From positions 1-64,000 of the forward strand of contig JADBXZ010000002.1 in assembly GCA_020403265.1 (NCBI GenBank): a DNA stretch of 64,000 nucleotides, given 5' to 3'. This document shows, in pieces, positions 8,628 to 18,541 of this stretch. The notes under the pieces were generated by a model that saw only the letters and a list, made by a program, of their open reading frames with translations, was not told the DNA's origin and made no database searches. The DNA comes from Bacteroidota bacterium. GTDB lineage: Bacteria > Bacteroidota > Bacteroidia > B-17B0 > Aurantibacillaceae. The first letter of the stretch is position 1. Each line of letters begins with the position of its first letter. A program made the translations under genes and the position numbers.

Positions 8628-10283
8628 ATGTTAAAACGCTTGTACATTTCAAATTTTGCTTTAATAGATGAAATGGATGTTACTTTTCCTGGGGAACTAA
8701 CTGTAATTACAGGAGAGACTGGTGCCGGAAAATCTATTTTTTTGGAAGCCCTTGGTTTACTTTTGGGCAACAGAGCTGATGCAACGATGGTTCAATCCAA
8801 GAAAAAAAAATGCATTTTGGAGGCAGAGTTTGAAGTCAATCAATTGGATCTTCATGATTTTTTTAATGAGAATGAAGTGGACGAGGATGCTCATTTAATC
8901 ATAAGACGTGAAATCAGTGCCGACGGAAAAACCAGAAGTTTTTTAAATGATACACCCGTTTCACTAAACGTGCTTAAACAATTATCCGGCTATTTAATTG
9001 ATGTTCATAGCCAACATCAGACAATATTGTTAAATCAAAGTCAATTTCAATTTGAATTATTGGATTCATTTGCCGGAACTAATGATGAGGTGAAAGATTA
9101 TAAAAAGAAGTTCTCTTTATTAAAACGCAAAAGAGAGGATTTAGCAAATCTTCGATTGCATGAGCAACAAGCAAAGAAAGAACAGGATTATTATACCTTT
9201 TTGTTTAAAGAGTTAGAGGAGGTTAAGTTAAGTATTGGTAGGTTACAAATCCTTGAAGCCGAGAGCATTTTGTTGGAGAACGCACAGCAAATTAAGGAAA
9301 AGCTTAATAGTTGTATTATGCAAATTAACACATCGGAGGTTAATTTATTACAGCAAATAGCTTCTTTAAAATCCCACTTACAAAGTCTGGTTAAAATAAA
9401 CTCAGAATGTGAGCAATATTTTTTAAGAGTAGATAGCATTTATATAGAATTAAAGGATTTATGTAATGATTTAGAAACGGAAGAGGAAAAGATTGAACAT
9501 AATCCTAAAAAATTAGTTGTTGTGAATGAGCAACTTGACCAAATCAATCGTTTATTAAAAAAACATCAGGTAAAAACAGAACAAGAATTGATTATCGTCA
9601 AGGATGAAATTGAAAGCAAGTTAGCTGCTTTTAATTCGATCGAAACAAATATGGAAAGTTTATCGGCTGAAATTAATGAGTTGAATAAACAGTGCACCAT
9701 TGCAGCAAAATCAATCTCAATAAAACGTAATCAATCAATTATTCCAACACAAGATAATGTAAAAAAGCTTCTGACGGATTTGAGTATGCCTAATGCTGAA
9801 TTTAAAATAAGTTTAACTCAAAGTGAGAATCTTAGCAATAATGGTATTGATGAAGTTGCATTTTTGTTTTCTGCTAACAAAGGAGTTGAGCTGAATGAAT
9901 TGTATAAAGTGGCCAGTGGCGGCGAGTTAAGCAGGTTGATGTTAACATTAAAATCCATGCTAGCAAGCAAAAAACGACTAGCAACAATTATTTTTGATGA
10001 AATTGACACTGGTGTTAGTGGAGAAGTAGCTAATAAAATAGGCGTCATCTTAGAAAAAATGAGTAAAAATTTGCAAGTTGTAAGTATCACTCATTTGCCA
10101 CAAATGGCTGTAAAGGGGAATCACCACTTATTTGTTTACAAAAATGATGATGGAGAAAGAACGTCTTCATTTATTAAATCCTTATCAAAAGAAGAGCGTG
10201 TAACTGAAATTGCTAAAATGTTAAGTGCCGGAAAAACTACAGATGCGGCTTTAAAAAATGCGAAGGAACTTTTAAAGAACTAA
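8628..10283 (+). CDS. recN: DNA repair protein RecN
   Basis: RecN is an SMC-like ATPase that helps bring broken DNA ends together in double-strand break repair. The 551-residue protein shows LYISNFALIDEMDVTF at its start, Walker A GETGAGKS at 29-36, a central coiled coil (about 150-390), and the C-terminal ABC signature (ASGGELSRLMLTLKS) and Walker B (IIFDEIDTGVSG), followed by ITHLPQMA. Length is normal. It is transcribed alone and ends at a bidirectional terminator. Confidence 0.96.
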   Translation: MLKRLYISNFALIDEMDVTFPGELTVITGETGAGKSIFLEALGLLLGNRADATMVQSKKKKCILEAEFEVNQLDLHDFFNENEVDEDAHLIIRREISADGKTRSFLNDTPVSLNVLKQLSGYLIDVHSQHQTILLNQSQFQFELLDSFAGTNDEVKDYKKKFSLLKRKREDLANLRLHEQQAKKEQDYYTFLFKELEEVKLSIGRLQILEAESILLENAQQIKEKLNSCIMQINTSEVNLLQQIASLKSHLQSLVKINSECEQYFLRVDSIYIELKDLCNDLETEEEKIEHNPKKLVVVNEQLDQINRLLKKHQVKTEQELIIVKDEIESKLAAFNSIETNMESLSAEINELNKQCTIAAKSISIKRNQSIIPTQDNVKKLLTDLSMPNAEFKISLTQSENLSNNGIDEVAFLFSANKGVELNELYKVASGGELSRLMLTLKSMLASKKRLATIIFDEIDTGVSGEVANKIGVILEKMSKNLQVVSITHLPQMAVKGNHHLFVYKNDDGERTSSFIKSLSKEERVTEIAKMLSAGKTTDAALKNAKELLKN

Positions 10284-10355
10284 TTAGTGTATACTTAAGT
10301 TTTAAACATCCAAAATACACCTTAACTATGAAAGCATTTAGGTAACAATAAAAAA

Positions 10356-10378
10356 GCAGCTGAAATTTAATCAGCTGC
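10356..10378. terminator. Bidirectional intrinsic terminator
   Basis: GCAGCTGA at 10356-10363 pairs with TCAGCTGC at 10371-10378 around a 7-base loop. An A run lies on one side and T-rich sequence on the other. It stands between the convergent recN and the T9SS-protein gene and can serve both. Confidence 0.7.
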
Positions 10379-10407
10379 CTTTAAATTGAAACTTTAAAAA
10401 TTACTTA

Positions 10408-13400
10408 CTAGCGGTACAAACTCACGTTACCTTTCTTTTCATAAACCGTGCCATCTTTGCCCTCTGCTTTAATAATATAGTAGAAAGTGCCTGCAGCACA
10501 TTCCACGCCTTTAAAGTTTTTACCATCCCAAGCAATATTACCTGTTTTGGAAACCACATCATAAACTTTAGTACCCCATCTATCAAAAATAACAGCTTCA
10601 ATAGAGGTTAAATTACTTGCTTTTACAAAAAACACATCATTAACATTGTCCCCATTTGGTGTAAAAACATTTGGGATTTCTAATTTAGAAGGAATATCAA
10701 CAGTAATGATTTTGAACGTTGAATCAACACATTCTCCTTTACTACTTACTAGTAGAACAGTGTAAGTACCGGGGTTAACGTAAGTTGCGCTTGGAGATAT
10801 TGAGTTGGAAGGAGAAGTTGAATAAGTACCATTACCAAAACTCCAAACCGATATTACATTCGAAGTTGGATTAAGTGTTCCGGTTGACCCGCTTAAATTA
10901 TTAAAATTAACAGTCAATGGAGCATAACCAAATTGACTAGATGCAGTGAAATCCGATTTCATAATACCAGGTGTAACAGAAAGTGATCCCACTTCGGTAC
11001 AACCAGTGACATCGTTTTTAACGAAGTATTCATAAACACCAGGTTTATCAACAGAAATAGTTGGACTTAGCAAGCTACCCGGGGTACATGTTCCTCCAAC
11101 AGGCGGTGTAATAAAACTGAGTGGGCTAAACGATACACCTGCTGGATATGCTTTAAATAAAACTGACCACGCAGATAAACTGTTACTTAATGCAACTTGA
11201 AGCGGAACGCCATTATTTGTTAGGCTTGGAGCACAATCTAAAGTAAAATTATTGGATGGTGCTAAAACAGGTTTAGTATAATCAGAGCCTATGGTAATAA
11301 CAGAAGTAGATACACAACCATTAGCGATACCTTGTGTTATTACCGTGTGCGAACCAGGATTACCACTCACTATTGAAACTACTCCCGGACCACCGGTGAT
11401 GCTTGATTCTGGTGCTGCTGTAACTAATGTATTACTTGCAACAATTGCATTTGCAGTGCTTGTTCCTACGTAAACTAAAGAAACGTTGATACCTACAGTA
11501 AGCGTTTTACAAGAGAAGAAGTTTGGAGAACTTAAGTTTGTTATCATTCTTGGTAAGAGAAAATTTTGATCGATGCCTACTGTTTGTGTTGTACGGCAGG
11601 CATTAACAGTGTTAGTTACTACAACGGTGTAAATACCATAGGCACTTGCGCAATTAGAACAGGTATTCGGGCCAAAACCATTAGCACCTACTGTTATTGA
11701 AGCGCTTGATGTGGTGTTTGGCAATGGCACTGGATAGTTCCAAACTACGTTGGTGTTTGAAGTGGTGCTGCTACCTACAGCTAAAAACGAAGGTGTATTA
11801 CAGGTTAAAGTTAAGGTTGGAGCAGTAAATGCAACATGTGGTTGCACAGTGTTTGCAATCACAAATACAGGAAGAGAGGTTTGACAGCCACTTACCACAT
11901 CTCTTAAAACCAAATTCCACTGACCTGTAATACTCGTAGTTAAACAAGATGCGCCCGGACTACCACTAAAAGAACCCGATGGAACAGAGGTGGTCATTGT
12001 AGGACCTGGGTAAAAACAAAAATCTACCGATCCGTTTGTACTTGTTGGAGAGCTGAAGCAAAGTGTTGTGGTATTATTTGGAGCACAACCAACAGTATAA
12101 TTTGTATTACTTATTGGCGTAAATGTTGGAAAGTAAGCATTACTTGTAACTGTAACAGTTCTTGATAATACACAACCGTTAACTGTGTTAGAGAATGTTA
12201 CAACATGAGTACCAATAGGTAATGCTTGTATAGAAATAGTATTGATATTAACACCGCTTGGTATTAATCCAAGCGTAGTTGCAGTGTACCAATTAATCTG
12301 CATATTAGTTGTAGGAGTAAATGCTGTTGCAGTAAATACAGGAGCGCTTGACGAACAATTGATGGTTGCTGTATTTGGCGTAACTGTTCCAGTAGGGGCA
12401 ACTGTGTTGATGCCAATAGTTAATACTTGCGTTGCTGTACAGGTATTACTTGGATGCGTAGCAATTACCGTATAGGTTCCTAATGTGCTTGTGCAAACAC
12501 TTGCGCTGTTGGATGTAAATGTACTTGCAGAGTTAGTCCAGAAGAAAGTACTGTTAGCCGGTGTTGCTTGTGCGGTCATACAAACACTAGGTGTTGTACA
12601 GGTAATTGAAAAAGAGCCTGTTGTGTTTTGAACAGTTAAAGTTGGAGCAACTACGTTTTGCATACTGAATGAAGTTGTTGTTGAACATCCTCCCGCAGCT
12701 ATTACAGTAGCGTTGTAAGTTCCGCTTGGAACGTTTGACGAGGAGGTTTGTGTGTTGCTTGTTACGCCGCTAGGTAATGGATTCCAGTTGATTGTGTAAT
12801 TTGTTGCACTGGCAGGAACCATATTTAGGTTTAAGTTAAATGCATTATTAGGACTAGTACATGTAGCCTGCGTTGTTGTTGGCGCAACATTGGGCTGTGG
12901 GTTAACATTTACAACAGATGTGCTAGTTTGAACCACAGGAAGCCCACCGGAAGTTCCTGCGCCGGTAATAATGTAAGTAGTAGAAATCACCGGCATTACT
13001 GAAAATACACCTGTTGTATTAACAATACTTCCCGGCATTAACGTAAAACTTGCACCTGTCATTGGCGTAAAACCTACAGGGGAAACTGTTGCAGACTGAC
13101 CAGCACAAATAGCTGCATTTGAACCGCAAGATATGCTGGCTGTGCCTGTTGAAGTAAATGAAACTAAAGTAGAAACACTACTATAATTAGAAATTAATAA
13201 TAAATATTGTTGTCCTGCAACAACCGGGATACTTGGCTGATAATTACCTGCAACCCCTCCTGATGGTATCGGCCCCATGCCTGTACCACCGGTAGAAGAG
13301 GCGTTCCAATTACATGCAACAGGCGGCAATGTGTTAGCAAAAATCTGACTACAAGTAGTTGGAGTGTATGGCCACATGGCCCAATCGTAAAAACCTGTTT

Positions 13401-13704
13401 GAGGGAATGGACTGCCGGTTGCTCCGAAGTTGAAGCCCAAATTACCTGACGAACTAATGTTCATTACAAGCCATTGTGGTCCGGGGCCGTCTGTTAAAAG
13501 ACAACCTGCGTTAATACCTTGAGGGTTAGTGCCGGGGTTAGAGATATTTAAACCGGAAGTTAAACCATTTGCTCCTGAATTTCCTGCAAATGTAAAACTA
13601 GGGTTACTACAAATATTTTGTGCTGCATTACAAGCTCCAACGTTTTGAGCATTGATACTAGCAGAAGAATAAATCAAGCACAATAAAAGAATAATTTTTT
13701 TCAT
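10408..13704 (-). CDS. Large exported protein with T9SS type B (gliding-motility-associated) C-terminal domain
   Basis: The 1098-residue protein has a signal peptide (about 1-19, ending INA). Its long Ser/Thr/Asn/Pro-rich body is built of repeated immunoglobulin-like units, each with paired cysteines. A PKD-like domain lies near 920-1010 (GYAPLTVNFNNLSG to GTYTVLLVSSKGEC). The last 90 residues, from IPNVFTPNGDNVND through FDRWGTKVYD and WDGKN to YEKKGNVSLYR, are the TIGR04131-type sorting domain that sends proteins through type IX secretion to the surface. A role as adhesin or surface layer is inference. It directly follows a thioredoxin-like gene (1 base between them), suggesting co-expression. 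Confidence 0.9.
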   Translation of the reverse strand: MKKIILLLCLIYSSASINAQNVGACNAAQNICSNPSFTFAGNSGANGLTSGLNISNPGTNPQGINAGCLLTDGPGPQWLVMNISSSGNLGFNFGATGSPFPQTGFYDWAMWPYTPTTCSQIFANTLPPVACNWNASSTGGTGMGPIPSGGVAGNYQPSIPVVAGQQYLLLISNYSSVSTLVSFTSTGTASISCGSNAAICAGQSATVSPVGFTPMTGASFTLMPGSIVNTTGVFSVMPVISTTYIITGAGTSGGLPVVQTSTSVVNVNPQPNVAPTTTQATCTSPNNAFNLNLNMVPASATNYTINWNPLPSGVTSNTQTSSSNVPSGTYNATVIAAGGCSTTTSFSMQNVVAPTLTVQNTTGSFSITCTTPSVCMTAQATPANSTFFWTNSASTFTSNSASVCTSTLGTYTVIATHPSNTCTATQVLTIGINTVAPTGTVTPNTATINCSSSAPVFTATAFTPTTNMQINWYTATTLGLIPSGVNINTISIQALPIGTHVVTFSNTVNGCVLSRTVTVTSNAYFPTFTPISNTNYTVGCAPNNTTTLCFSSPTSTNGSVDFCFYPGPTMTTSVPSGSFSGSPGASCLTTSITGQWNLVLRDVVSGCQTSLPVFVIANTVQPHVAFTAPTLTLTCNTPSFLAVGSSTTSNTNVVWNYPVPLPNTTSSASITVGANGFGPNTCSNCASAYGIYTVVVTNTVNACRTTQTVGIDQNFLLPRMITNLSSPNFFSCKTLTVGINVSLVYVGTSTANAIVASNTLVTAAPESSITGGPGVVSIVSGNPGSHTVITQGIANGCVSTSVITIGSDYTKPVLAPSNNFTLDCAPSLTNNGVPLQVALSNSLSAWSVLFKAYPAGVSFSPLSFITPPVGGTCTPGSLLSPTISVDKPGVYEYFVKNDVTGCTEVGSLSVTPGIMKSDFTASSQFGYAPLTVNFNNLSGSTGTLNPTSNVISVWSFGNGTYSTSPSNSISPSATYVNPGTYTVLLVSSKGECVDSTFKIITVDIPSKLEIPNVFTPNGDNVNDVFFVKASNLTSIEAVIFDRWGTKVYDVVSKTGNIAWDGKNFKGVECAAGTFYYIIKAEGKDGTVYEKKGNVSLYR

Positions 13705-13705
13705 A

Positions 13706-14158
13706 TTATCTGGTTATTAAATTTATGAATGATTTAAAAACGTCTGCTGACGGTATATTTTCCAATACTTTATCTCCATTTGAATTGAAAACAATGTTCT
13801 TTTTGCCTTGCAACTCATTAGTGTTGATTGAAATTGTGATTAATTTCTCAACACCGTCTTTTTTAAGTAGAATTGAGGCTGTTTGATCTGTTAAATTGAC
13901 GTTAGCTACTACAACTCCTTTTAAGCCACCTTTTAGTTTAGCAAATTCATAAGTTTTGTAAACTTTATCAAATTCTTTATTAGCATTTCTGCTTTCTATA
14001 TCATTAGCCTGCCATATGTTAATTGCAACTAACTTATCATCAAAGCTAATTTTTGAATTCTCAATACTGATAGCATCTTTAATTTGTTTATAAAGCGTTA
14101 ATTGTGACTTGCCCGAGAAGGATAAGAGCACCAAAAACATCAAAATCTGTTTTTTCAT
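13706..14158 (-). CDS. Secreted thioredoxin-fold-like protein lacking the CXXC site
   Basis: The 150-residue protein has a signal peptide (about 1-18) and then a segment, KLVAINIWQANDIESRNANK, that looks like the beta-strand and active-site helix start of a periplasmic thioredoxin/TlpA domain, followed by EFDKVYKTY and a strand VVVANVNL. Where a redox CXXC would stand there is no cysteine, and the protein has none, so disulfide chemistry is excluded. The thioredoxin relation is my reading of the pattern. It is the first gene of a pair with the T9SS type B protein, so a chaperone or accessory role for that protein is possible. Confidence 0.6.
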   Translation of the reverse strand: MKKQILMFLVLLSFSGKSQLTLYKQIKDAISIENSKISFDDKLVAINIWQANDIESRNANKEFDKVYKTYEFAKLKGGLKGVVVANVNLTDQTASILLKKDGVEKLITISINTNELQGKKNIVFNSNGDKVLENIPSADVFKSFINLITR

Positions 14159-14186
14159 ATTAATTATCTCTAGTTTATAGTAGTAG

Positions 14187-14194
14187 CAAATTTA
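14187..14194 (-). promoter_or_regulatory. Candidate -7 box for the thioredoxin-like/T9SS gene pair
   Basis: On the minus strand this reads TAAATTTG, an exact match to TAnnTTTG, 28 bases before the start of the gene at 14158. No good TTTG -33 box was seen at normal spacing, so support is partial. Confidence 0.35.
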
Positions 14195-14340
14195 ACAAAA
14201 ATTATGCCATTATGTCTTTAAATAAGTTAAAAACATAAAAACTTAAAGTTGGTTGAAACAATAACTGCTCATAACACTACAACACATGTCCAATGTATAC
14301 ACAAACTGCGAAACATAAAATGACTGTACAAATTAAAAAA

Positions 14341-14360
14341 AGCCGCATTTGCGGCTTTTT
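14341..14360. terminator. Intrinsic terminator after sucD
   Basis: AGCCGC (14341-14346) pairs with GCGGCT (14351-14356) around a 4-base loop. On the minus strand it is followed by a run of seven Ts, so it is a good terminator for sucD, 20 bases after its stop. The plus strand also has a T run. Confidence 0.8.
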
Positions 14361-14380
14361 CTGGTAACTTTTAGGAATAT

Positions 14381-15271
14381 TTAAGCGTTTACCTTTTCGC
14401 CTTTTAATACAGCTGCCATGGTTTTACCAATTTCAGCAGGACTTGCGCAAACTGTAATACCGCATTCACGCATGATTTCCATTTTAGCTTGAGCAGTATC
14501 GTCTTTACCTCCTACAATTGCGCCTGCATGACCCATTGTTCTGCCTTTTGGAGCTGTTTGACCTGCAATAAAGCCAACAACAGGTTTCTTATTACCATTA
14601 GCTTTTATCCATCTTGAAGCATCTGCTTCATAAGTTCCACCAATTTCACCAATCATTACAATAGCATCAGTATCAGGATCATTCATTAATAATTCTACTG
14701 CATCCTTTGTTGGTGTTCCTATAATAGGATCTCCACCAATTCCAATTGCAGTGCTAACGCCTAAACCTGCTTTAGCAATTTGGTCAGCTGCTTCGTATGT
14801 TAGTGTACCTGATTTGGAAACAATTCCAACTCTTCCTTTTTTGAATACAAAACCAGGCATAATACCAACTTTTGCTTCTCCAGCACTAATTACGCCAGGA
14901 CAATTTGGACCAATTAATCTGCAAGCTTTACCTTTAATATATTCTTTAGCGTAAATCATGTCTTTAACAGGAATGCCTTCTGTAATACAAACTATAACTT
15001 TGATGCCAGCATCAGCTGCTTCCATCACTGCGTCTGCTGCAAACGGTGCAGGAACAAAAATGATACTTACATCAGCGCCGGTTGATTTAACCGCATCTGC
15101 AACCGTATTAAATACAGGTTTATCTAGATGGGTGCTTCCTCCTTTACCGGGCGTAACACCACCAACCACATTCGTTCCGTACTCAATCATTTGAGTAGCA
15201 TGAAATGTACCTTCACCACCAGTAAAACCTTGTACAATTACTTTTGAATTTTTATTTACTAATACCGACAT
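14381..15271 (-). CDS. sucD: Succinyl-CoA synthetase alpha subunit (ADP-forming)
   Basis: SucD carries the phosphohistidine of succinyl-CoA synthetase, the TCA-cycle step that makes ATP or GTP from succinyl-CoA. The 296-residue protein shows the CoA-binding Rossmann start ([16 protein letters not shown]), PGKGG, the [11 protein letters not shown] segment, SRSGTLTYE-like [14 protein letters not shown], and the phosphorylated His248 in [10 protein letters not shown]. Length is normal. The beta subunit gene sucC is not adjacent, which is frequent in this phylum. A terminator follows. Confidence 0.96.
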   Translation of the reverse strand: MSVLVNKNSKVIVQGFTGGEGTFHATQMIEYGTNVVGGVTPGKGGSTHLDKPVFNTVADAVKSTGADVSIIFVPAPFAADAVMEAADAGIKVIVCITEGIPVKDMIYAKEYIKGKACRLIGPNCPGVISAGEAKVGIMPGFVFKKGRVGIVSKSGTLTYEAADQIAKAGLGVSTAIGIGGDPIIGTPTKDAVELLMNDPDTDAIVMIGEIGGTYEADASRWIKANGNKKPVVGFIAGQTAPKGRTMGHAGAIVGGKDDTAQAKMEIMRECGITVCASPAEIGKTMAAVLKGEKVNA

Positions 15272-15326
15272 AAACTAAATTTTAATTGAGCCACTAATAT
15301 ACAATTTATATTTATAGTATAATCGA

Positions 15327-16295
15327 TTAATAAAATAAATGTGGATTAGCAAAAAAGTTAAAATATGGTTTATGTTTTTTTATTTGCTGGTTTTTATCGT
15401 ATAAATATTGGTTTCCATTCGTATCAAGCATTGGAATATGACAATTTTTGGCCTTGTTCCATTTTTTTGGAATAAATTTTAAGTCGTGTATCAAATTATT
15501 TTGAATGGCATTTCTTACTTGTTCTGCATCAATACCTGCGTTACATTGAATCGTTTGCCCGAAACCAACATTTATTTTGGTTTGGGCGCTTAACAAACCA
15601 TGTGAAAATTGGGTATAAATACCATTAGTGGTATCCATGTAACACTTCCAAAAAACTTCATTTTTATATATTGGTGTTGATTTGCCCATTTGTCCGGTCC
15701 ACATACTACAGTTTATGCCAACCTGAACATAGTCACGATATTGATACTGTAACAAAACTGCACCTGTTCTAAAGCGGTCTAAAATTGGCTTGGCCAAAAT
15801 ATCATTTTCTGTTATGAGGGAAAATTCACCTGCCTGTATACCAATAATACCCGTAACTTGTTTCGTTTTTATTTTATTTATATACCAGTTATAGCTGTAG
15901 GAAAAACTACTATTGTAAAAAGTTTGGTTAGATATGGAATTAATGAAGGGGTTAAAATAATCAACCTTTTTGCCATATCCAAACACTATTCCTTGCGACA
16001 AAACGCATTCAGGGTAAATAACTGAAGGCCCTAAGTTCTTAAAACTGAAATACAGACGTGCTTCAGAGTTGAGCTGTATGTGATTTGCAACCAGGAATCC
16101 ATTGACGTTAAAGCCAATTCTTTGAAAGTGGGTTCCAAGTGCAAAATTCACTCCGAGATTGAAACCAAATTTTCCATTATACTCTGCTAAATCTTGGCAC
16201 TGAACTCTTAAGTGTAAACTCAAAATGATGATAATGAAAAGGCGTTGTTTTATAGTTTTAAAAGGCAAATGTTCTGGCATTTTAGTTACTAACAT
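15327..16295 (-). CDS. Exported beta-rich protein resembling the polymorphic toxin type 23 family
   Basis: The reading frame is open further upstream, but the start at 16295 (ATG after GGAGAT) or the ATG 15 bases later is favoured, since both lead straight into a signal peptide (FIIIILSLHLRVQCQ). The mature part is rich in aromatic strands and holds IGIQAGEFSLITENDI, LDRFRTGAVLLQY, VGINCSMWTGQ, GIDAEQVRNAIQNNLIHD and IPMLDTNGNQYLYD. From memory this order matches the Ntox23 (PF15528) family, common in Bacteroidota as secreted stand-alone proteins. Whether this family is toxic is not established, and an outer-membrane or structural role is as likely. The start overlaps the TPR gene by 14 bases, so the two are coupled. 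Confidence 0.55.
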   Translation of the reverse strand: MLVTKMPEHLPFKTIKQRLFIIIILSLHLRVQCQDLAEYNGKFGFNLGVNFALGTHFQRIGFNVNGFLVANHIQLNSEARLYFSFKNLGPSVIYPECVLSQGIVFGYGKKVDYFNPFINSISNQTFYNSSFSYSYNWYINKIKTKQVTGIIGIQAGEFSLITENDILAKPILDRFRTGAVLLQYQYRDYVQVGINCSMWTGQMGKSTPIYKNEVFWKCYMDTTNGIYTQFSHGLLSAQTKINVGFGQTIQCNAGIDAEQVRNAIQNNLIHDLKFIPKKWNKAKNCHIPMLDTNGNQYLYDKNQQIKKHKPYFNFFANPHLFY

Positions 16296-18105
16296 TATCT
16301 CCTCTAAGCAGCCTGTATCTTTTGCGAGCTTCAACAGTATAGATACTGCCCGGGAAATTGCTCATTAAATTCTGATATTCTATTTTTGCTTTTTCCTTTT
16401 CATTTCTTTTTTCATAAAGCTCGGCAAGTTTAAATTGAGCGTCGTCGCCATATATTTCATTAGAGTAGAACTCAAGTATGTTTTTATACATCATTTCAGC
16501 TTTAGATAACTCATTTAAATTTAAATAGATCTGTGCTTTTTTTAAACTGATATCATCAGCTAGCGTGTGCGTGCTAAAGAGAAGGTTAATACTATCTAAA
16601 CGGCTAATGGCACCTTGATAATTATGCTGAAGGAGCATAAGTTCGGCACTTGCATAGAGCTTTAGCGGTAAGTCATTTGTGTCAATTCCTATTGCATCAG
16701 AAATAATCAAACTTAAGTCCAAAGCATCGTTTGAAATTAATTTACTGGTAGCACCTTTTAGGATATCTGCTTGTGCTTTAGACCACTTAAAGTCTCCTGC
16801 ATAAAAACTTAATTTTGCGTTTCTGAATTTTGCTTCCTGCCCAATAGCATCGTATTTAAACTCTTTTTCAACTTGAGAGTATAGTAAAGATGATTCCCAT
16901 ATTTCACCACTGATTAAGTATATATCCCCTAAAATGAGTTTGTATTCTGCCCTTTCATTAGCTGATATTCCCGTTAATTTAATGAGGTCTGATAAAGATG
17001 TGATGGCTTGTTCTTTTTTATTCAGATAATAGGCTTGCAAAAGAGACCTATTTTTAATTAAACTAACACCTAAATTACTATTTTTATAATTATTGATTAA
17101 TTTATCGTACTTGGTTTCTAATTGTGTTAACACAGCGCTTGGCGTCGATGCTGCATTTTTGATTAAACTGAATTCAACATTCAACAATTCGATGTTTGCC
17201 AAATCAAAATAACTTGACCCAGTCCCTTTTTCAATCAAATAGTTATAACATTTTTGAGCTGTTTCAAAATCATTGTTAGAGTAACATATTTTTGCCAGTT
17301 CATAAATTCTTGTACCATCTTCTTTTAAACGTTTGTCCAAGGCTCTACTTTGCACAAATGCACCATTAAAATCTTTTTGTTGTTTTTGTATGAAAATGAG
17401 AAATTCGACTAAAATTGTTTTTTCATTGTTTTTTTGAATCCTTTTTTGCAACTCTTGTTTTAAAATAGGGTTATTTATACCACCATCTGTTTCATCATAT
17501 CCAAGGTTATTTTGCAGATTCATTTGAACAACCTGCAGTTCTGATTCTCGGAATTCCAATGCATCTAAATATTCATTGACCATCAACTTTAAATCGTTTT
17601 TTTGTTTGTAGAGATCTGCAATTTCATAGTAGTATGGATAGTCTTTATTTTCTTTCCGACCTTTCAAATAAGTTTGAATAGCATAATCATATAAACCGCC
17701 ATTAGAAAATGCTGCTGCAAGGTTTTGGAGATATGGTGCGCTTGTAGCAACCTCCTTAATGGCCTTTTCGTAACATTCTGTTTCTTTTTTGAATTCACTT
17801 TGAGCTTTAAAAATACTACCTAAGTATACATAATAGAAAGTGTTTAGTTTGTTAATTTTTAATTGTTTTTTTGTGATTTTCTCTGCTTTTGAATAATCTT
17901 TAACAGCCATCAAGCTTTTAAAATAATACGGATACCAGTTGTCAGGGTTATTGGCGTATAGATCTGAAAGATAATCGTTAGCCTTATCAAATTCTTTGTT
18001 CTCAAAGTATTGAAGAGCTAATTTTTCGTTAGAATTATTTGGTTTCTGAGCAAACAGATTCAAATAATTAGCTACCAGAATAACAATATAAAGCAGTTTA
18101 CGCAT
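16282..18105 (-). CDS. Exported tetratricopeptide repeat protein
   Basis: The 607-residue protein has a signal peptide (about 1-19, MRKLLYIVILVANYLNLFAQ) and at least eight helix pairs of the TPR type, for example ALQYFENKEFDKANDYLSDLY near the start and AEMMYKNILEFYSNEIYGDDAQFKLAELY near the end. It should act in the periplasm as a protein-binding scaffold; no enzyme motif is seen. Its stop overlaps the next gene (toxin-23-like) by 14 bases, and it follows siaC after 58 bases, so siaB-siaC-TPR-toxin-23-like may be one transcript. Confidence 0.85.
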   Translation of the reverse strand: MRKLLYIVILVANYLNLFAQKPNNSNEKLALQYFENKEFDKANDYLSDLYANNPDNWYPYYFKSLMAVKDYSKAEKITKKQLKINKLNTFYYVYLGSIFKAQSEFKKETECYEKAIKEVATSAPYLQNLAAAFSNGGLYDYAIQTYLKGRKENKDYPYYYEIADLYKQKNDLKLMVNEYLDALEFRESELQVVQMNLQNNLGYDETDGGINNPILKQELQKRIQKNNEKTILVEFLIFIQKQQKDFNGAFVQSRALDKRLKEDGTRIYELAKICYSNNDFETAQKCYNYLIEKGTGSSYFDLANIELLNVEFSLIKNAASTPSAVLTQLETKYDKLINNYKNSNLGVSLIKNRSLLQAYYLNKKEQAITSLSDLIKLTGISANERAEYKLILGDIYLISGEIWESSLLYSQVEKEFKYDAIGQEAKFRNAKLSFYAGDFKWSKAQADILKGATSKLISNDALDLSLIISDAIGIDTNDLPLKLYASAELMLLQHNYQGAISRLDSINLLFSTHTLADDISLKKAQIYLNLNELSKAEMMYKNILEFYSNEIYGDDAQFKLAELYEKRNEKEKAKIEYQNLMSNFPGSIYTVEARKRYRLLRGDNVSN

Positions 18106-18163
18106 TAAACGTAAAGTTAATGATTCACTTTTGATTTATAATAGCATGAATTGACCAGAAATG

Positions 18164-18541
18164 TTATTTTTTAATAAAATTGAATTCTGTATTAAGTATT
18201 TTTTCAATTTCATGACCGGCAAAGACGTAATCCTCTTCATCCTCATCTTCGCTTGAATAAAACCAATTTATTTCAAGATTTTCTTTTGGAATCGCTTTTA
18301 GAAACATGGATAATATCTGAAGAAGAAATCTCTGTGAGGTTGTTTGAAAATACTCAATTTCTAAATTTATTATTGTTTTATTTTTCGGGTGGTTCAAATA
18401 ATTGCTAAGTTTGGAAATAATAGGCAAATAAAATTGATCGGCGTTTTGAGGGTAAGATTTTCCTGAAATGAGCAGTGTGCCTTCTGCTTCATTAAAGATT
18501 ACTTTTGGTAAATTATCTTTGGCCTCAATCTGGATTAACAT
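18164..18541 (-). CDS. siaC: SiaC-family regulatory phosphoprotein (DUF1987)
   Basis: SiaC is the phosphorylated partner in the SiaABCD system of Pseudomonas, where unphosphorylated SiaC activates the diguanylate cyclase SiaD. The 125-residue protein has LISGKSYPQNADQFYLPI and, in the strand-helix IEYFQTTSQRFLLQIL, Thr67-Thr68-Ser69; Thr68 stands where the phosphorylated Thr68 of P. aeruginosa SiaC lies. A DEDEED acidic patch lies near residue 100. It overlaps siaB by 7 bases. No SiaA-type phosphatase or SiaD-type cyclase is encoded in the window, so the target here is unknown. Confidence 0.82.
   Translation of the reverse strand: MLIQIEAKDNLPKVIFNEAEGTLLISGKSYPQNADQFYLPIISKLSNYLNHPKNKTIINLEIEYFQTTSQRFLLQILSMFLKAIPKENLEINWFYSSEDEDEEDYVFAGHEIEKILNTEFNFIKK

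Noticed and set aside
11291-12475. Plus-strand frames inside the T9SS protein gene
   Set aside because: They mirror the Thr/Asn/Val-rich repeats of the real gene and show no independent features.
15327-16334. Longer version of the toxin-23-like gene starting at 16334
   Set aside because: It would overlap the TPR gene by 53 bases and put a polar lead before the signal peptide; the ATG at 16295 or 16280 fits better.
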